A DNA stretch of 64,000 bases from an uncultured Bacteroidia bacterium (GCA_902799345.1 CADBZW010000003.1:88300-152299); one strand, 5' to 3'. Counted from the first letter of the stretch, positions 26,135 through 35,156 are shown. The notes: generated by a model not told the origin, from the sequence alone. Numbers and translations: made by a program.

Positions 26135-26229
26135 TAGCCGCTGTCAGAGATTGCATGGCTTCGCACGCAATGACGCTGCCAGCGGAATCCAACGATTAAA
26201 CAATTAAACATTCAACATTTCAACATATC

Positions 26230-27438
26230 ATGAGCGAAATCATCCTTTCCAACAGAGTTTTGAACATGGCTGAGTCGGCAACGCTCGCCATGACCAACAA
26301 GAGCCGCGAACTGAAGTCCCAAGGTATCGACGTCATCAGCCTGAGCATCGGCGAACCCGACTTCAACACACCCGAATCCGCCAAACAAGCCGGCGTGGAC
26401 GCCATCAACAACAACGATACGCACTACCCGCCCGTGCCCGGCACTCCCGTACTGCGCAAGGCCATCGCCAACAAGCTGAAACGCGACAACGGCCTCGACT
26501 ACAAAGAGACCGACATCCTCGTCTCGAACGGCGCCAAGCAAGCCATCAACAACGCCCTTTTGGCCGTCGTCAACGATGGCGACGAGGTCATCATCCCTGC
26601 CCCGTTCTGGGTGTCCTACCCCGAAATGGTGAAGCTGGCAGGCGGCGTGCCCGTCATCGTGAAGAGCGACATCGCCCACGACTTCAAGATTACCGCGGAG
26701 CAACTCGAAAAGGCCATCACGCCCAAGACCAAGGTCTTCATGATCAACACACCTTGCAACCCCAGCGGTAGCGTGTTCACCAAGGCCGAGCTGACCGCCA
26801 TCGCCGAGGTGCTGAAGAAATACCCGAACATCATCATCATCTCCGACGAGATCTACGAGTTCATCCAATACGAGCAGAAGCATGAGAGCATGGGGCAGTT
26901 CGAGTTCCTGAAGGACCGCCTCGTCCTCGTCAACGGCGTGGCCAAGGGCTATGCCATGACGGGCTGGCGTATCGGCTACATCGCCGCTCCGCAAGCCATC
27001 ATCAAGGCCACCAACAAGATCCAAGGCCAAATCACCTCCGGCATCTGCACCATCGCCCAAGCCGCTGCTGCCAAGGCCATGGAACTTAGCCCAGAGAACT
27101 CAACCGAAATCCAAGACATGCTGAAAGCCTTCCGTCACCGCCGCGACACCTTCGTGAAGCTGCTGAACGAAATCCCTGGCGTGAAGTGCAACACCCCCGC
27201 CGGTGCCTTCTATGTGTTCCCCGAAGTGAAGTCGTACTACGGCAAGACCGACGGCGAGACCGTCATCAAGGGCAGCGACGACCTCTGCATGTGGCTGCTC
27301 TACAATGCCCATGTGGCCTGCGTGGCCGGCAACGCTTTCGGTAACGACGACTGCATCCGCCTTTCGTATGCCACGAACGAAGACAAGCTCATCGAGGCCG
27401 TGAAGCGCATCAAGGCTGCTTTGGCGAAACTGCATTAA
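26230..27438 (+). CDS. aspartate-type aminotransferase (class I, PLP)
   Basis: A 402-residue fold-type I PLP enzyme of the aspartate aminotransferase Ib group. It probably interconverts aspartate/2-oxoglutarate and oxaloacetate/glutamate in the cytoplasm. Visible landmarks: SIGEPDFNTP (39-48), HYPPVPGTPVLRKAIA, NTPCNPSGSVFTK (Asn177), ISDEIYE (Asp206), and the Schiff-base Lys239 in NGVAKGYAMTGWRIGY; a C-terminal arginine in CIRLSYA binds the carboxylate. Prephenate or aromatic specificity cannot be excluded. Codon use is strongly biased to C-ending codons, consistent with high expression. Confidence 0.9.
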   Translation: MSEIILSNRVLNMAESATLAMTNKSRELKSQGIDVISLSIGEPDFNTPESAKQAGVDAINNNDTHYPPVPGTPVLRKAIANKLKRDNGLDYKETDILVSNGAKQAINNALLAVVNDGDEVIIPAPFWVSYPEMVKLAGGVPVIVKSDIAHDFKITAEQLEKAITPKTKVFMINTPCNPSGSVFTKAELTAIAEVLKKYPNIIIISDEIYEFIQYEQKHESMGQFEFLKDRLVLVNGVAKGYAMTGWRIGYIAAPQAIIKATNKIQGQITSGICTIAQAAAAKAMELSPENSTEIQDMLKAFRHRRDTFVKLLNEIPGVKCNTPAGAFYVFPEVKSYYGKTDGETVIKGSDDLCMWLLYNAHVACVAGNAFGNDDCIRLSYATNEDKLIEAVKRIKAALAKLH

Positions 27439-27439
27439 G

Positions 27440-27510
27440 ACACGAGACTACGTGACGCGAGACGCGAGACGGGGATAGTCCCGCGTCCCGAAGTCCCGCG
27501 TCCCGTGTCA
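27440..27510. repeat. CGGGACT/AGTCTCG intergenic repeat, copy 2
   Basis: Begins GACACGAGACTACGTGACGC and ends CCCGCGTCCCGTGTC; the ends form an inverted repeat (GACACGAGAC against GTCCCGTGTC, one mismatch). It fills the gap between the aminotransferase and DUF4254 genes. Confidence 0.6.
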
Positions 27511-27526
27511 AAAAATCGCAATCACC

Positions 27527-28138
27527 ATGATCATCCTCTCCACCGCCCCTATCCTCCCTATCTTCAACCAAGCCATCGCCGACTACCACAAGCACGACGA
27601 TGTGGACCATCCTTGTGAAAACCCTTACGAAAGGCTGACCATCGAATGGTACCTTTATAATAAGGCATGGATTGACACGGTGCAGTGGCACTTGGAAGAC
27701 CTCATCCGCGACCCGAACATCGACCCCGTGGAGGCCTTGGCCTTGAAGCGCCGCATCGACAAGTCGAACCAAGACCGCACGGACCTCGTGGAGATGATTG
27801 ATGGGTATTACTTGATGCTCTTCCAAAAAGTGGAGCCGCTACCCAATGCCACCCTCAACACGGAGAGTCCCGCTTGGGCCATCGACAGGCTTTCCATCCT
27901 GCAGCTGAAAATCTACCACATGAAGGCCGAGGTGGAACGCGCCGATGTCAGCGAGGAGCACAAAGCGAAATGCCAAGGTAAATTAGACGTGCTTTTGGAG
28001 CAGAACAAAGACCTCTGCACCGCCATCGACCAGCTGATGGAGTGCTACAAGACGGGCGAGAAGGTCATGAAGGTCTACAAGCAGATGAAGATGTACAACG
28101 ACCCGAGCCTCAACCCCGTGCTTTACGGGCAAAAATGA
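27527..28138 (+). CDS. DUF4254 protein
   Basis: A 203-residue, mostly helical cytoplasmic protein matching DUF4254, a Bacteroidota-enriched family: DHPCENPYERLTIEWYLYNK, TVQWHLEDLIRDP, LKRRIDKSNQDRTDLVEMID and ESPAWAIDRLSILQLKIYHM. Its function is unknown, but it is typically next to glycosyltransferase family 9 genes, as here: its stop overlaps the GT9 ATG by 4 bp. A role alongside LPS core assembly is inferred only from that coupling. Confidence 0.88.
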   Translation: MIILSTAPILPIFNQAIADYHKHDDVDHPCENPYERLTIEWYLYNKAWIDTVQWHLEDLIRDPNIDPVEALALKRRIDKSNQDRTDLVEMIDGYYLMLFQKVEPLPNATLNTESPAWAIDRLSILQLKIYHMKAEVERADVSEEHKAKCQGKLDVLLEQNKDLCTAIDQLMECYKTGEKVMKVYKQMKMYNDPSLNPVLYGQK

Positions 28139-29142
28139 AAAAACTTCTTATCATACGGTTTTCCGCCCTAGGTGACGTGGCCATGACAGTGCCTATCATC
28201 CACGACTTGGCTGTGCAATACCCTGATTTGGACATCACTATGCTCAGTCGCGAGATGGCAAGGCCGTTGTTTGAGCGTATGCCAAGCAACGTGCATTTCT
28301 TTGCCGCTGACCTGAAAGGACGGCACAAAGGCTTGCTCGGACTGTGTCGGCTTTGGCGCGATGCCCACCTAAACGACTTCGAATACATCGCCGATTTCCA
28401 CGACGTGCTGCGTACTTGGTGGCTGCGCGCCGAAGGGTGTCTGCACTGTAAAAAAGTCGCGAAAATCGACAAGGGACGCAAAGGAAAAAAGGCGTTAACT
28501 CGACAGAAAGACAAGATCCTTGTCCAGCAGGCCACCTCTTTTGAGCGCTATGCCAAAGCGCTGAAACAGCTGGGCTTCCCGATAAAGCCACAATTCACAA
28601 GACTCGATTATTCAGCTTTTTGCGAGAGGCAAAAAGCGGGCAATGAGACCTGGGTCGGCATTGCGCCCTTCGCCAAACATCCCGCCAAAGTCTATCCTTT
28701 GGAGAAGATGGAGCAAGTCATCAAAACCCTGAGCGAGAGGAAAAACACTACCGTTTTCCTTTTCGGCGGTGGCGACAAGGAAAAACGACAAATTGCGGAA
28801 CTTTGCGCAAAATATCCAAACGTGAAAGCCGCCCAAAGCCAGCAGGGCTTGAAAGGCGAATTGGCTTTAATGGGCCAATTGGACGTGATGCTCAGCATGG
28901 ACTCCGCCAATATGCACTTGGCTTCGCTGGTCGGCACGCGGGTGGTCTCCATTTGGGGCGGCACGCATCCTTACGCGGGTTTCTTGGGCTGGAACCAAAA
29001 GGAAAGCGACTGCGTGCAATTGGATTTGCCCTGTCGTCCGTGTTCCGTTTACGGCAACAAGCCCTGTCATAGAGGCGATTATGCCTGCATGAATGGCATC
29101 ACCCCCAGTCAAATCACCGAAAAACTGGTCGGTCATGAGTGA
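28135..29142 (+). CDS. glycosyltransferase family 9 (heptosyltransferase-like)
   Basis: A 335-residue GT-B enzyme of the ADP-heptose:LPS heptosyltransferase family, expected to add core sugars to lipid A-core at the inner membrane. It begins MKKLLIIRFSALGDVAMTVP, the family hallmark; the C-terminal half has APFAKHPAKVYPLEKMEQVI, FLFGGGDKEK and LMGQLDVMLSMDSANMHLAS then SIWGGTHPYAGF. Start 28135 gives a 4-bp overlap with DUF4254 and removes a spurious 31-residue extension. The sugar donor is unproven. Confidence 0.9.
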   Translation: MKKLLIIRFSALGDVAMTVPIIHDLAVQYPDLDITMLSREMARPLFERMPSNVHFFAADLKGRHKGLLGLCRLWRDAHLNDFEYIADFHDVLRTWWLRAEGCLHCKKVAKIDKGRKGKKALTRQKDKILVQQATSFERYAKALKQLGFPIKPQFTRLDYSAFCERQKAGNETWVGIAPFAKHPAKVYPLEKMEQVIKTLSERKNTTVFLFGGGDKEKRQIAELCAKYPNVKAAQSQQGLKGELALMGQLDVMLSMDSANMHLASLVGTRVVSIWGGTHPYAGFLGWNQKESDCVQLDLPCRPCSVYGNKPCHRGDYACMNGITPSQITEKLVGHE

Positions 29143-29830
29143 TTCCCCCATCGCCGCCATGTTCGACCGCATCTCGCCCAAGTACGATGCGCTCAATCAC
29201 TTGTTCTCGCTGAATATAGACAAGGTGTGGCGCAGGAAAACCGCTAAAACCGTTTCCAAAAGCCACCCCAAAGCCATTTTAGACCTGGCCACAGGCACGG
29301 CCGACCTGGCTATCGCCATGGCGAAACGCAATCCTCAGGCACACATCATCGGCATGGACATCTCTGAAAGCATGTTGGAAATCGGCAAAGCGAAAGTGAA
29401 GCAACAAAACCTTGAAAACCAGATAGAACTCCGTCTCGGCGACGCTGCATCACTGCCATTCGAAGAGGGCACTTTCGATGCCGTCACAGTGGCGTTTGGC
29501 GTGCGTAACTTTGAAAACCTAAGCAAGGGCCTGGCAGAAATCAGTCGTGTGTTGAAAACCAACGGACAAATCTGCATCTTAGAGTTCTCGATGCCGGAGA
29601 AGTTTCCCGTGAAGCAGCTCTATCGCTTCTATTTCAAACGTGTCATGCCCAAAATCGGGAAATGGCTTTCGAAAGACGATGGCGCCTATTCCTATCTGCC
29701 CGCTTCCGTGGAAAAGTTCCCCAAACCTGCTGTTTTCAGCGACATGTTGACTTCGTTCGGCCTTAAAACCCAGCACATCCAACGGCTCTCTTTGGGCATC
29801 GCAACACTTTATGTCGCCATCAAGGCATAA
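29135..29830 (+). CDS. menG: demethylmenaquinone methyltransferase
   Basis: MenG (UbiE family) methylates demethylmenaquinone, the final step of menaquinone synthesis. From ATG 29135 it has 231 residues: MFDRISPKYDALNHLFSLNI, motif I ILDLATGTADLAIAMA, MDISESMLEIGKAKV, DAVTVAFGVRNFENLSKGL and the UbiE signature EFSMPEKFPVKQLYRFYF. It overlaps the GT9 gene by 8 bp and precedes porT; menG/ubiE next to porT (sprT) is a known Bacteroidota arrangement. Menaquinone rather than ubiquinone is inferred from the phylum. Confidence 0.93.
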   Translation: MSDSPIAAMFDRISPKYDALNHLFSLNIDKVWRRKTAKTVSKSHPKAILDLATGTADLAIAMAKRNPQAHIIGMDISESMLEIGKAKVKQQNLENQIELRLGDAASLPFEEGTFDAVTVAFGVRNFENLSKGLAEISRVLKTNGQICILEFSMPEKFPVKQLYRFYFKRVMPKIGKWLSKDDGAYSYLPASVEKFPKPAVFSDMLTSFGLKTQHIQRLSLGIATLYVAIKA

Positions 29831-29848
29831 TCGTAACCTATTTTTTCC

Positions 29849-29856
29849 TAATTTTG
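29849..29856 (+). promoter_or_regulatory. -7 promoter element of porT
   Basis: TAATTTTG followed by CCGCCG, 64 nt before the porT start. Confidence 0.5.
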
Positions 29857-29920
29857 CCGCCGCATTTGCGCAATAAAACCCAACCAGTTGCGTTACAAGT
29901 CATATTAAAAGCCATCTACC

Positions 29921-30721
29921 TTGAAAAAAGCACTGAAAATAATGTTTGTCGCCCTTCTCATCGTGGCTGCCGTGGCACCGGTACAAGCCCAGAGAAGGAC
30001 CATCAGATACCTGCCCAACTACGAAAACGAGCCCTATCATTTCGGTTTCTTGTTGGCCTACAATCAGATGATGTACACCATCAAGACCGTGGAGAATTAT
30101 CAGAACATCCCGCAGCCCAACGACTCGTGGCCCAACGGCACCTATAGCATCCCCAACACGGAATGCATGTATGTCTACAACGTGGAGACCCGACAGACAC
30201 CCGGCTTCACCGTGGGCATCCTCGGCACCAAACGCCTCGGCAGGTATTTCGACCTGCGTTTCATCCCCTCGCTGAGTTTCAGTGAGCGAAAGATGGTCTA
30301 CGACATCGCCATCAAAGGCACAGACGGCAGCATTGCCATGCAGACCATCACCAAATCCATCGGCACCACCTTCGTGGAGTTCCCGCTGAACATCAAGTAC
30401 CGCTCGAAGCGCTATAACAACATCGGAGCCTACATCTTTAGCGGTATCAACCCGAAACTTGACCTCGCCTCGCAGAAGGACAACAAGGAAACCGACATCA
30501 ACGGCAACGAATTCATCAACAATCTGGTCACCAAACGCTTTGACTGCGCTGCTGAGGTGGGTGTCGGCTTCGACATCTACAACCAGTGGTTCAAGATGGG
30601 CATCGAGGTCAAGATGAGCTACGGGATCCTCGACATCATCAAGCAACCCGCTTTCATTTACACCGCTCCCATCGACAAATTGCGCAACAAATTGTTCCAG
30701 GTCTCACTCATCGTGGAATAA
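29921..30721 (+). CDS. porT: PorT T9SS outer-membrane beta-barrel
   Basis: PorT (SprT) is an outer-membrane barrel needed for type IX secretion. The 266-residue protein has a signal peptide (MKKALKIMFVALLIVAAVAP then VQAQ) and alternating beta-strands: YENEPYHFGFLLAYNQMMYT, GFTVGILGTKRLGRYFDLRF, EFPLNIKYRSKRYNNIGAYI and FDCAAEVGVGFDIYNQWFKM. The start is TTG 29921; the next ATG (29942) would remove the basic n-region of the signal peptide. Position directly after menG supports the call. It may have its own promoter at 29849. Confidence 0.88.
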   Translation: MKKALKIMFVALLIVAAVAPVQAQRRTIRYLPNYENEPYHFGFLLAYNQMMYTIKTVENYQNIPQPNDSWPNGTYSIPNTECMYVYNVETRQTPGFTVGILGTKRLGRYFDLRFIPSLSFSERKMVYDIAIKGTDGSIAMQTITKSIGTTFVEFPLNIKYRSKRYNNIGAYIFSGINPKLDLASQKDNKETDINGNEFINNLVTKRFDCAAEVGVGFDIYNQWFKMGIEVKMSYGILDIIKQPAFIYTAPIDKLRNKLFQVSLIVE

Positions 30722-30789
30722 TTAATGCCAATACAAACAATTAAATATCAATGATTTACAAAATTGTTGATATTTTTTTCATTGAAATC

Positions 30790-30820
30790 CTTGTAGGTAA
30801 CGAAATTTTATCTACTTTTG
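30790..30820 (+). promoter_or_regulatory. promoter of tRNA-Glu
   Basis: CTTG (30790-30793), 19-nt spacer, TACTTTTG (30813-30820), then GCAGCG; a near-consensus promoter 23 nt before the mature tRNA. Confidence 0.65.
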
Positions 30821-30843
30821 CAGCGTCAAAAACGACACGAAGT

Positions 30844-30920
30844 GGTCTCTTCGTCTAGTCTGGTCAGGACGTCAGGTTTTCATCCTGGTAACTCGGGTTC
30901 AAATCCCGGAGAGACTACCA
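30844..30920 (+). tRNA. tRNA-Glu (UUC anticodon)
   Basis: Cloverleaf readable by eye: acceptor GGTCTCT (30844-30850) pairs with AGAGACT (30910-30916), first pair G-U; anticodon stem CAGG/CCTG encloses loop TTTTCAT with anticodon TTC; the T arm has GGTTCAAATCC; the 3' CCA is encoded (30918-30920). Transcribed alone and followed by its own terminator. Confidence 0.95.
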
Positions 30921-30923
30921 ACC

Positions 30924-30950
30924 AAGCCCGCCAAAACAGCGGGCTTTTTT
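30924..30950 (+). terminator. terminator of tRNA-Glu
   Basis: AAGCCCGC and GCGGGCTT stem with a CAAAACA loop, followed by a T-run. Confidence 0.8.
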
Positions 30951-30969
30951 ATTGTCAACTCTTTGCGCT

Positions 30970-31935
30970 ATGAACAAACTACAAGTCGTCGTCAGCAACC
31001 AATACGATCCCTTCCTCAACCGTGCCGTGGAGCAGCACCTCACCGACAACCAGGAGGAAGGCATGGTCACCATGTACCTTTGGAAAAACCAGCGGACTGT
31101 CGTCATCGGATACAACCAGAACCCCTATTCGGAATGCAACGTGCAGTTGCTGCTCGATGAAGGCGGTCACCTCATGAGGCGGGGCACCGGCGGTGGGGCG
31201 GTCTATCACGACTTGGGCAACATCAACTTCTCTTTCATCGCCGACAAGAAATTGTATGATGTCCGGAAGCAACTCTCCGTGATTCAGGACACGCTCCTCT
31301 CCTACGGTTTACAAACCGAGATCTCAGGCCGCAACGACCTCACCTGCGAGGGACGCAAGTTCAGCGGCAATGCCTTTGCCAAAGGGCAACGCAACAACCT
31401 GCACCATGGCACCATCCTCATCAAGACCGACGGCGCTATGATGCAACGCTACCTCATCGTCGACAAGGCCAAGCTGATGAAAAACGGCGTGAAGAGCGTG
31501 GCCTCGCGTGTCATCAATCTCAGCGAACTCGTCCCAGAGCTGACCTCAGAGAACATCAAGCAACCTTTGATTGCCTCGTTTGAGAAGGTTTATGGTGGCA
31601 AGGCCAACTGGCTGGATTTCGACACCTTAATTAATAAGCCCGAAGTGCAAGCCATCAAAGACCAAATCTCCGGACACGACTTCCTCTTTGGTCGCTGGGA
31701 GCACTTCAAGACCACGAAAAAAGCCCGATTTCCTTGGGGTGGCGTGGAGATCGCCTTGCAAGTTGACGAAGCGAATGCCATCATCAAAGACATCCAGATC
31801 GCATCGGACTGTCTTGAACCTGAGACCATCCTTGAAGCCGAACAATTGCTGCAAGGTGCTAGCACGAAAACGATGCCGACGTTCGACACCGACAATGAAA
31901 TCACCCGTGACATCGTCAACTTGATTTACGGCTGA
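30970..31935 (+). CDS. lplA: lipoate--protein ligase
   Basis: LplA activates lipoate with ATP and attaches it to the lysine of lipoyl domains in 2-oxoacid dehydrogenase or glycine cleavage complexes. From ATG 30970 it has 321 residues: FLNRAVEQHLTDNQEEGMVT, LWKNQRTVVIGYNQNPYSEC, the lipoate-site LMRRGTGGGAVYHDLGNINF, SGRNDLTCEGRKFSGNAFAK, LHHGTILI and the catalytic-lysine region NGVKSVASRVINL. The start is 20 bp past the tRNA terminator, so an unseen promoter or read-through must drive it. Confidence 0.93.
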   Translation: MNKLQVVVSNQYDPFLNRAVEQHLTDNQEEGMVTMYLWKNQRTVVIGYNQNPYSECNVQLLLDEGGHLMRRGTGGGAVYHDLGNINFSFIADKKLYDVRKQLSVIQDTLLSYGLQTEISGRNDLTCEGRKFSGNAFAKGQRNNLHHGTILIKTDGAMMQRYLIVDKAKLMKNGVKSVASRVINLSELVPELTSENIKQPLIASFEKVYGGKANWLDFDTLINKPEVQAIKDQISGHDFLFGRWEHFKTTKKARFPWGGVEIALQVDEANAIIKDIQIASDCLEPETILEAEQLLQGASTKTMPTFDTDNEITRDIVNLIYG

Positions 31936-31946
31936 ACAAAAAAGCG

Positions 31947-31954
31947 TATTTTTG
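31947..31954 (+). promoter_or_regulatory. -7 promoter element of miaB
   Basis: TATTTTTG followed by GCATCC, 40 nt before the miaB ATG. The leader (31960-31994) is composed of short AATTATCAATT-like repeats. Confidence 0.6.
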
Positions 31955-31994
31955 CATCCCAATTTTCAATTATCAATTGTAAATTATCAATTCA

Positions 31995-33377
31995 ATGAAA
32001 TACTACCTCTTACCTCTCGGCTGCCAGATGAACCTCAGCGACACGGAGCGTGTGCGCACGGTGCTCAACGGCATGGGATTCGTGCAAACCGAAAACGAAG
32101 ACGAGGCCACCATCCTCGGCATCATCGCCTGCTCGGTGCGTCAGAAAGGCATCGACAAGGTGTATGGCCGCATCGAGAAATGGAACGCCATGAAGAACCG
32201 ACAGAGCGTCATAACCTTCGTGTCGGGCTGCATCCTGCCCGCCGACCGCCTGCGTTTCCTCAAGCTCTTCGACCTGGTCTTCGCCATGAACGAGCTGCCC
32301 AACCTGCCTGAGATGATTCGCCAATACGGCATCGTCACGCCGGCTTCATTGCGCTACGGAGAAGAGATTGAATTTCAACCTGTGGTCAAGCCGTTGGCGC
32401 CGCTGTTCCACAAGGACGACAAAATCAACCCGTCGGCCAACATGGACAAGTTCTGGGCCATCACGCCCACACAGACCTCCAGTTTTGAGGCCTTCATCCC
32501 GATCCAGAACGGCTGCAACAAGTTCTGCACCTATTGTGCCGTGCCTTATACCCGTGGCCGCGAGGTGTCAAGACCTTCGGAAGAGATTTTGGCCGAGCTG
32601 AAAGATTTGGTAGAAAAAGGCTACAAGAGCATCACTTTATTGGGACAAAACGTCAACTCATACGGCCTCGACAAGAAAGGCGAAGAGATTGACTTTGCGG
32701 AGCTGTTGCGCCGCGTGGGTGAGTTCGGCAAGGCTTCGGGAAAGGAGTTTTGGGTGTATTACACCGCTCCACATCCCCGCGACATGAAAGACGACGTCAT
32801 CGAGGTGATGGCGCAATACGACTGCCTCGGCAAGCAGATCCACATCCCCATCCAGAGTGGCGACGAGAACATGCTGCAACGCATGAACCGCCACCACGAC
32901 CTCGCCACTTATCGCCATATCATCCAGACCATCCGCGAGAAACTACCGACGGCCACCATCTTCACTGACATCATAGTGGGCTTCACGCACGAGACCGAAG
33001 AGGAGTTTGAGAACACACGCAAGGCCATGGAGGAGTTCAAGTACAACATGGCGTTCATCGCCCAGTATAGCGTGCGTCCAGGCGCCGTGGCTTCGGAGTG
33101 GGACGACGACGTGCCCAAGGAAGTGAAACGCGAGCGTTACCACCGTCTCACCGAGGAACTGATGAAGCACAGCCTCGTCTACAACCAAGGCCTCATCGGC
33201 AAGACCGTCAAAATGCTGGTGGAGAGCCACGACCGCAAAAACGGCTACCTCACCGGCCACACGGAGGGCAAGATCGTCATCCGCTTTGCGTCAAAAGACA
33301 CAAGTCTTATTGGACAAATTTTGAATGTTAGGGTGACTTCGGCTTCGCCGTTGTCGATTGAAGGGGAGTTAGTTTAG
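31995..33377 (+). CDS. miaB: MiaB-type tRNA methylthiotransferase
   Basis: A 460-residue radical-SAM methylthiotransferase; MiaB converts i6A37 to ms2i6A37 in tRNAs reading UNN codons. The auxiliary-cluster cysteines are Cys10 (PLGCQMN), Cys46 and Cys79; the radical-SAM motif is CNKFCTYC (Cys174, 178, 181) followed by AVPYTRGREVSRP. Later blocks are LGQNVNSYG, HIPIQSGDENMLQRMNRHHD and FTDIIVGFTHETEEEF, with a C-terminal TRAM-like region. The usual NTCSVR is replaced by IIACSVRQK, so it is somewhat divergent. Its TAG stop (33375-33377) lies inside a heptamer repeat; mtaB follows. Confidence 0.82.
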   Translation: MKYYLLPLGCQMNLSDTERVRTVLNGMGFVQTENEDEATILGIIACSVRQKGIDKVYGRIEKWNAMKNRQSVITFVSGCILPADRLRFLKLFDLVFAMNELPNLPEMIRQYGIVTPASLRYGEEIEFQPVVKPLAPLFHKDDKINPSANMDKFWAITPTQTSSFEAFIPIQNGCNKFCTYCAVPYTRGREVSRPSEEILAELKDLVEKGYKSITLLGQNVNSYGLDKKGEEIDFAELLRRVGEFGKASGKEFWVYYTAPHPRDMKDDVIEVMAQYDCLGKQIHIPIQSGDENMLQRMNRHHDLATYRHIIQTIREKLPTATIFTDIIVGFTHETEEEFENTRKAMEEFKYNMAFIAQYSVRPGAVASEWDDDVPKEVKRERYHRLTEELMKHSLVYNQGLIGKTVKMLVESHDRKNGYLTGHTEGKIVIRFASKDTSLIGQILNVRVTSASPLSIEGELV

Positions 33378-33412
33378 AGTTTAGAGTTTAGAGTTTAGAG
33401 TTTAGAGTTTAG
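33371..33412. repeat. heptamer tandem repeat (AGTTTAG, six copies)
   Basis: Six perfect AGTTTAG units bridge the miaB stop and the mtaB start, ending 5 nt before ATG 33418. The first unit supplies the miaB stop codon. A related run is at 44271-44295. Confidence 0.85.
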
Positions 33413-33417
33413 AGTCG

Positions 33418-34713
33418 ATGAAGAAAGTTGCGTTCAAGACTTTGGGTTGTCGCGTCAACCTCTATGAGACCGATGCCTTGGCTTCGCGGTTCAAGGCGGC
33501 GGGGTATGAGATTGCGGATAGCGATAGCGGTGCCGACGTCTTCGTCGTCAACACCTGCACCGTCACTAACACCAGCGACCAGAAATGTCGGCAGGCCATC
33601 CACCAGATACGGCGGAAACACCCCGAGGCCTTGATCGCCGTCACCGGCTGCATGGTCAACCACAGGAAAGAGGAGCTGCTGCAATCGGGCATCGCCGACT
33701 ATGTCATCGACAACGAACGCAAGGCCGCCCTGTTCGACATCATCGACGAGCATTTCAAGACCGGCCACAGCGACCCCGAAGGCTACGACCGCGACCTGTT
33801 CAGCTACCAGCCCGCCTTCGACACCTTCCACACCCGCAGCCTCATCAAAATACACGACGGCTGCAACAACTTCTGCTCCTACTGCATCATCCCGATGGTG
33901 AGAGGACGTTCGACAAGCCGTCCCGCCGAATACATCTATAACAACGTGCGCGAGGTCGTCACCCACGGCTTCAAGGAAGTCGTGCTGACGGGCGTCAACA
34001 TGGGTCGTTACCAATATGAGGGCACCAACTTCGAGCAACTTGTGGAAAACATTCTCAACATCGACGGTGACTTCCGTGTGCGCGTCTCCTCCATCGAGCC
34101 GGACCAGTTCAGCGATAGGTTTCTTGCTCTCTTCCAGCACGAAAAACTCGCGCCCCACATGCACATCTGCCTGCAAAGCGGCTCCGACGACACCTTGAAA
34201 CGGATGCACCGATTCTACACCGTGGCACAGTTCCGCGACATGTGCCAGCGCATCAAGGCCTTCCGCCCCGACTTCAACCTCACCACCGACATCATCGTGG
34301 GCTTCCCGGGCGAGACCGAGCAGACCTTCAACGAAAGCTGCGACTTCGCCAAGGAGATCGGCTTCAGCCACATCCACACTTTCAAATACTCGAAGCGCAC
34401 AGGCACCAAAGCGGCCGCCATGCCCGACCAAGTGCCGGAACCTATCAAGACAGAACGCAGCGAGGTGATGCGACGGATTTCGTTGGAAAACAAAACCAAG
34501 TATTTCGAGATGATGCAAGGCCAAACGCAAAGGATGCTTGTAGAGCGCATCGACAGCAAGGGTACGGCGAGAGGCTATGGTGAGAACTACATCCCCGTCC
34601 TGCTCAGCAGCTGCAACGCCGAAAAGAACACCTTTATTAATATAAAGCTCGAAGAAATCGTCAATCGTGGCAACGAAGAAAAACTTTCATTTATCGGAAA
34701 ACCAACAACTTAA
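33418..34713 (+). CDS. mtaB: tRNA (t6A37) methylthiotransferase
   Basis: MtaB converts t6A37 to ms2t6A37 in tRNAs reading ANN codons. The 431-residue protein has the class hallmark KTLGCRVNLYET (Cys11), NTCTVTN (Cys47), VTGCMVN (Cys78), the radical-SAM triad CNNFCSYC (Cys149, 153, 156) with IIPMVRGRSTSRP, then LTGVNMGRY, HMHICLQSGSDDTLKRMHR and TTDIIVGFPGETEQTF. It is separated from miaB only by the heptamer repeat, pairing two related wobble-adjacent modifications in one transcription unit. Confidence 0.9.
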   Translation: MKKVAFKTLGCRVNLYETDALASRFKAAGYEIADSDSGADVFVVNTCTVTNTSDQKCRQAIHQIRRKHPEALIAVTGCMVNHRKEELLQSGIADYVIDNERKAALFDIIDEHFKTGHSDPEGYDRDLFSYQPAFDTFHTRSLIKIHDGCNNFCSYCIIPMVRGRSTSRPAEYIYNNVREVVTHGFKEVVLTGVNMGRYQYEGTNFEQLVENILNIDGDFRVRVSSIEPDQFSDRFLALFQHEKLAPHMHICLQSGSDDTLKRMHRFYTVAQFRDMCQRIKAFRPDFNLTTDIIVGFPGETEQTFNESCDFAKEIGFSHIHTFKYSKRTGTKAAAMPDQVPEPIKTERSEVMRRISLENKTKYFEMMQGQTQRMLVERIDSKGTARGYGENYIPVLLSSCNAEKNTFINIKLEEIVNRGNEEKLSFIGKPTT

Positions 34714-34766
34714 AGAACAAAAATAAAATTTTTCAAGTTTTTGAGTGTCAATTCGGAGAAAAGTTG

Positions 34767-34774
34767 TAATTTTG
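34767..34774 (+). promoter_or_regulatory. -7 promoter element of rpsT
   Basis: TAATTTTG followed by GCAGCCC; a TTTG lies upstream at 34740 with a longer than usual 23-nt spacer. Confidence 0.6.
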
Positions 34775-34819
34775 CAGCCCAAAATAAAAGGAATTAAACA
34801 AGCATAAGGAATAAGAGAT

Positions 34820-35074
34820 ATGGCAAATCACAAATCGTCAATCAAGAGAATCCGTCAGACAGAAAAGAGACGTTTGCACAACCGTTACTACGCCAAGAAC
34901 ATGCGTAACGAAGTGAAGAAGTTCAGAGCTTTGACCAACAAGTCGGAAGCCGAAGGTCAACTCTCGAAGTTGTATTCCATCATCGACAAGGTCGCCAAGC
35001 GCGGTATCATCCACAAGAACAAGGCCGCCAACCTGAAGTCGAAGCTGACGAAGTACACGGCTAAATTGGCATAA
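34820..35074 (+). CDS. rpsT: 30S ribosomal protein S20
   Basis: S20 binds 16S rRNA early in 30S assembly. The 84-residue basic helical protein ([20 protein letters not shown] ... [10 protein letters not shown] ... [17 protein letters not shown]) matches the family in length and pattern. It is monocistronic, with its own promoter and a strong terminator. Confidence 0.97.
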   Translation: MANHKSSIKRIRQTEKRRLHNRYYAKNMRNEVKKFRALTNKSEAEGQLSKLYSIIDKVAKRGIIHKNKAANLKSKLTKYTAKLA

Positions 35075-35101
35075 TTGGAAGTTTTATTCATACATGTTGG
35101 T

Positions 35102-35132
35102 GCCTCTTCTACCTAGTGGAAGAGGCTTTTTT
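35102..35132 (+). terminator. terminator of rpsT
   Basis: GCCTCTTC (35102-35109) pairs with GAAGAGGC (35119-35126), followed by TTTTTT. Confidence 0.85.
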
Positions 35133-35156
35133 GGTTGTAGATAAGCCAAAAATGCC

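Noticed and set aside
33371-33412. CRISPR or integron recombination site at the AGTTTAG array
   Set aside because: Seven-base units without spacers; simple tandem repeat.
33409-34530. 373-codon open frame on the minus strand
   Set aside because: Antisense to mtaB, whose catalytic motifs are clear.
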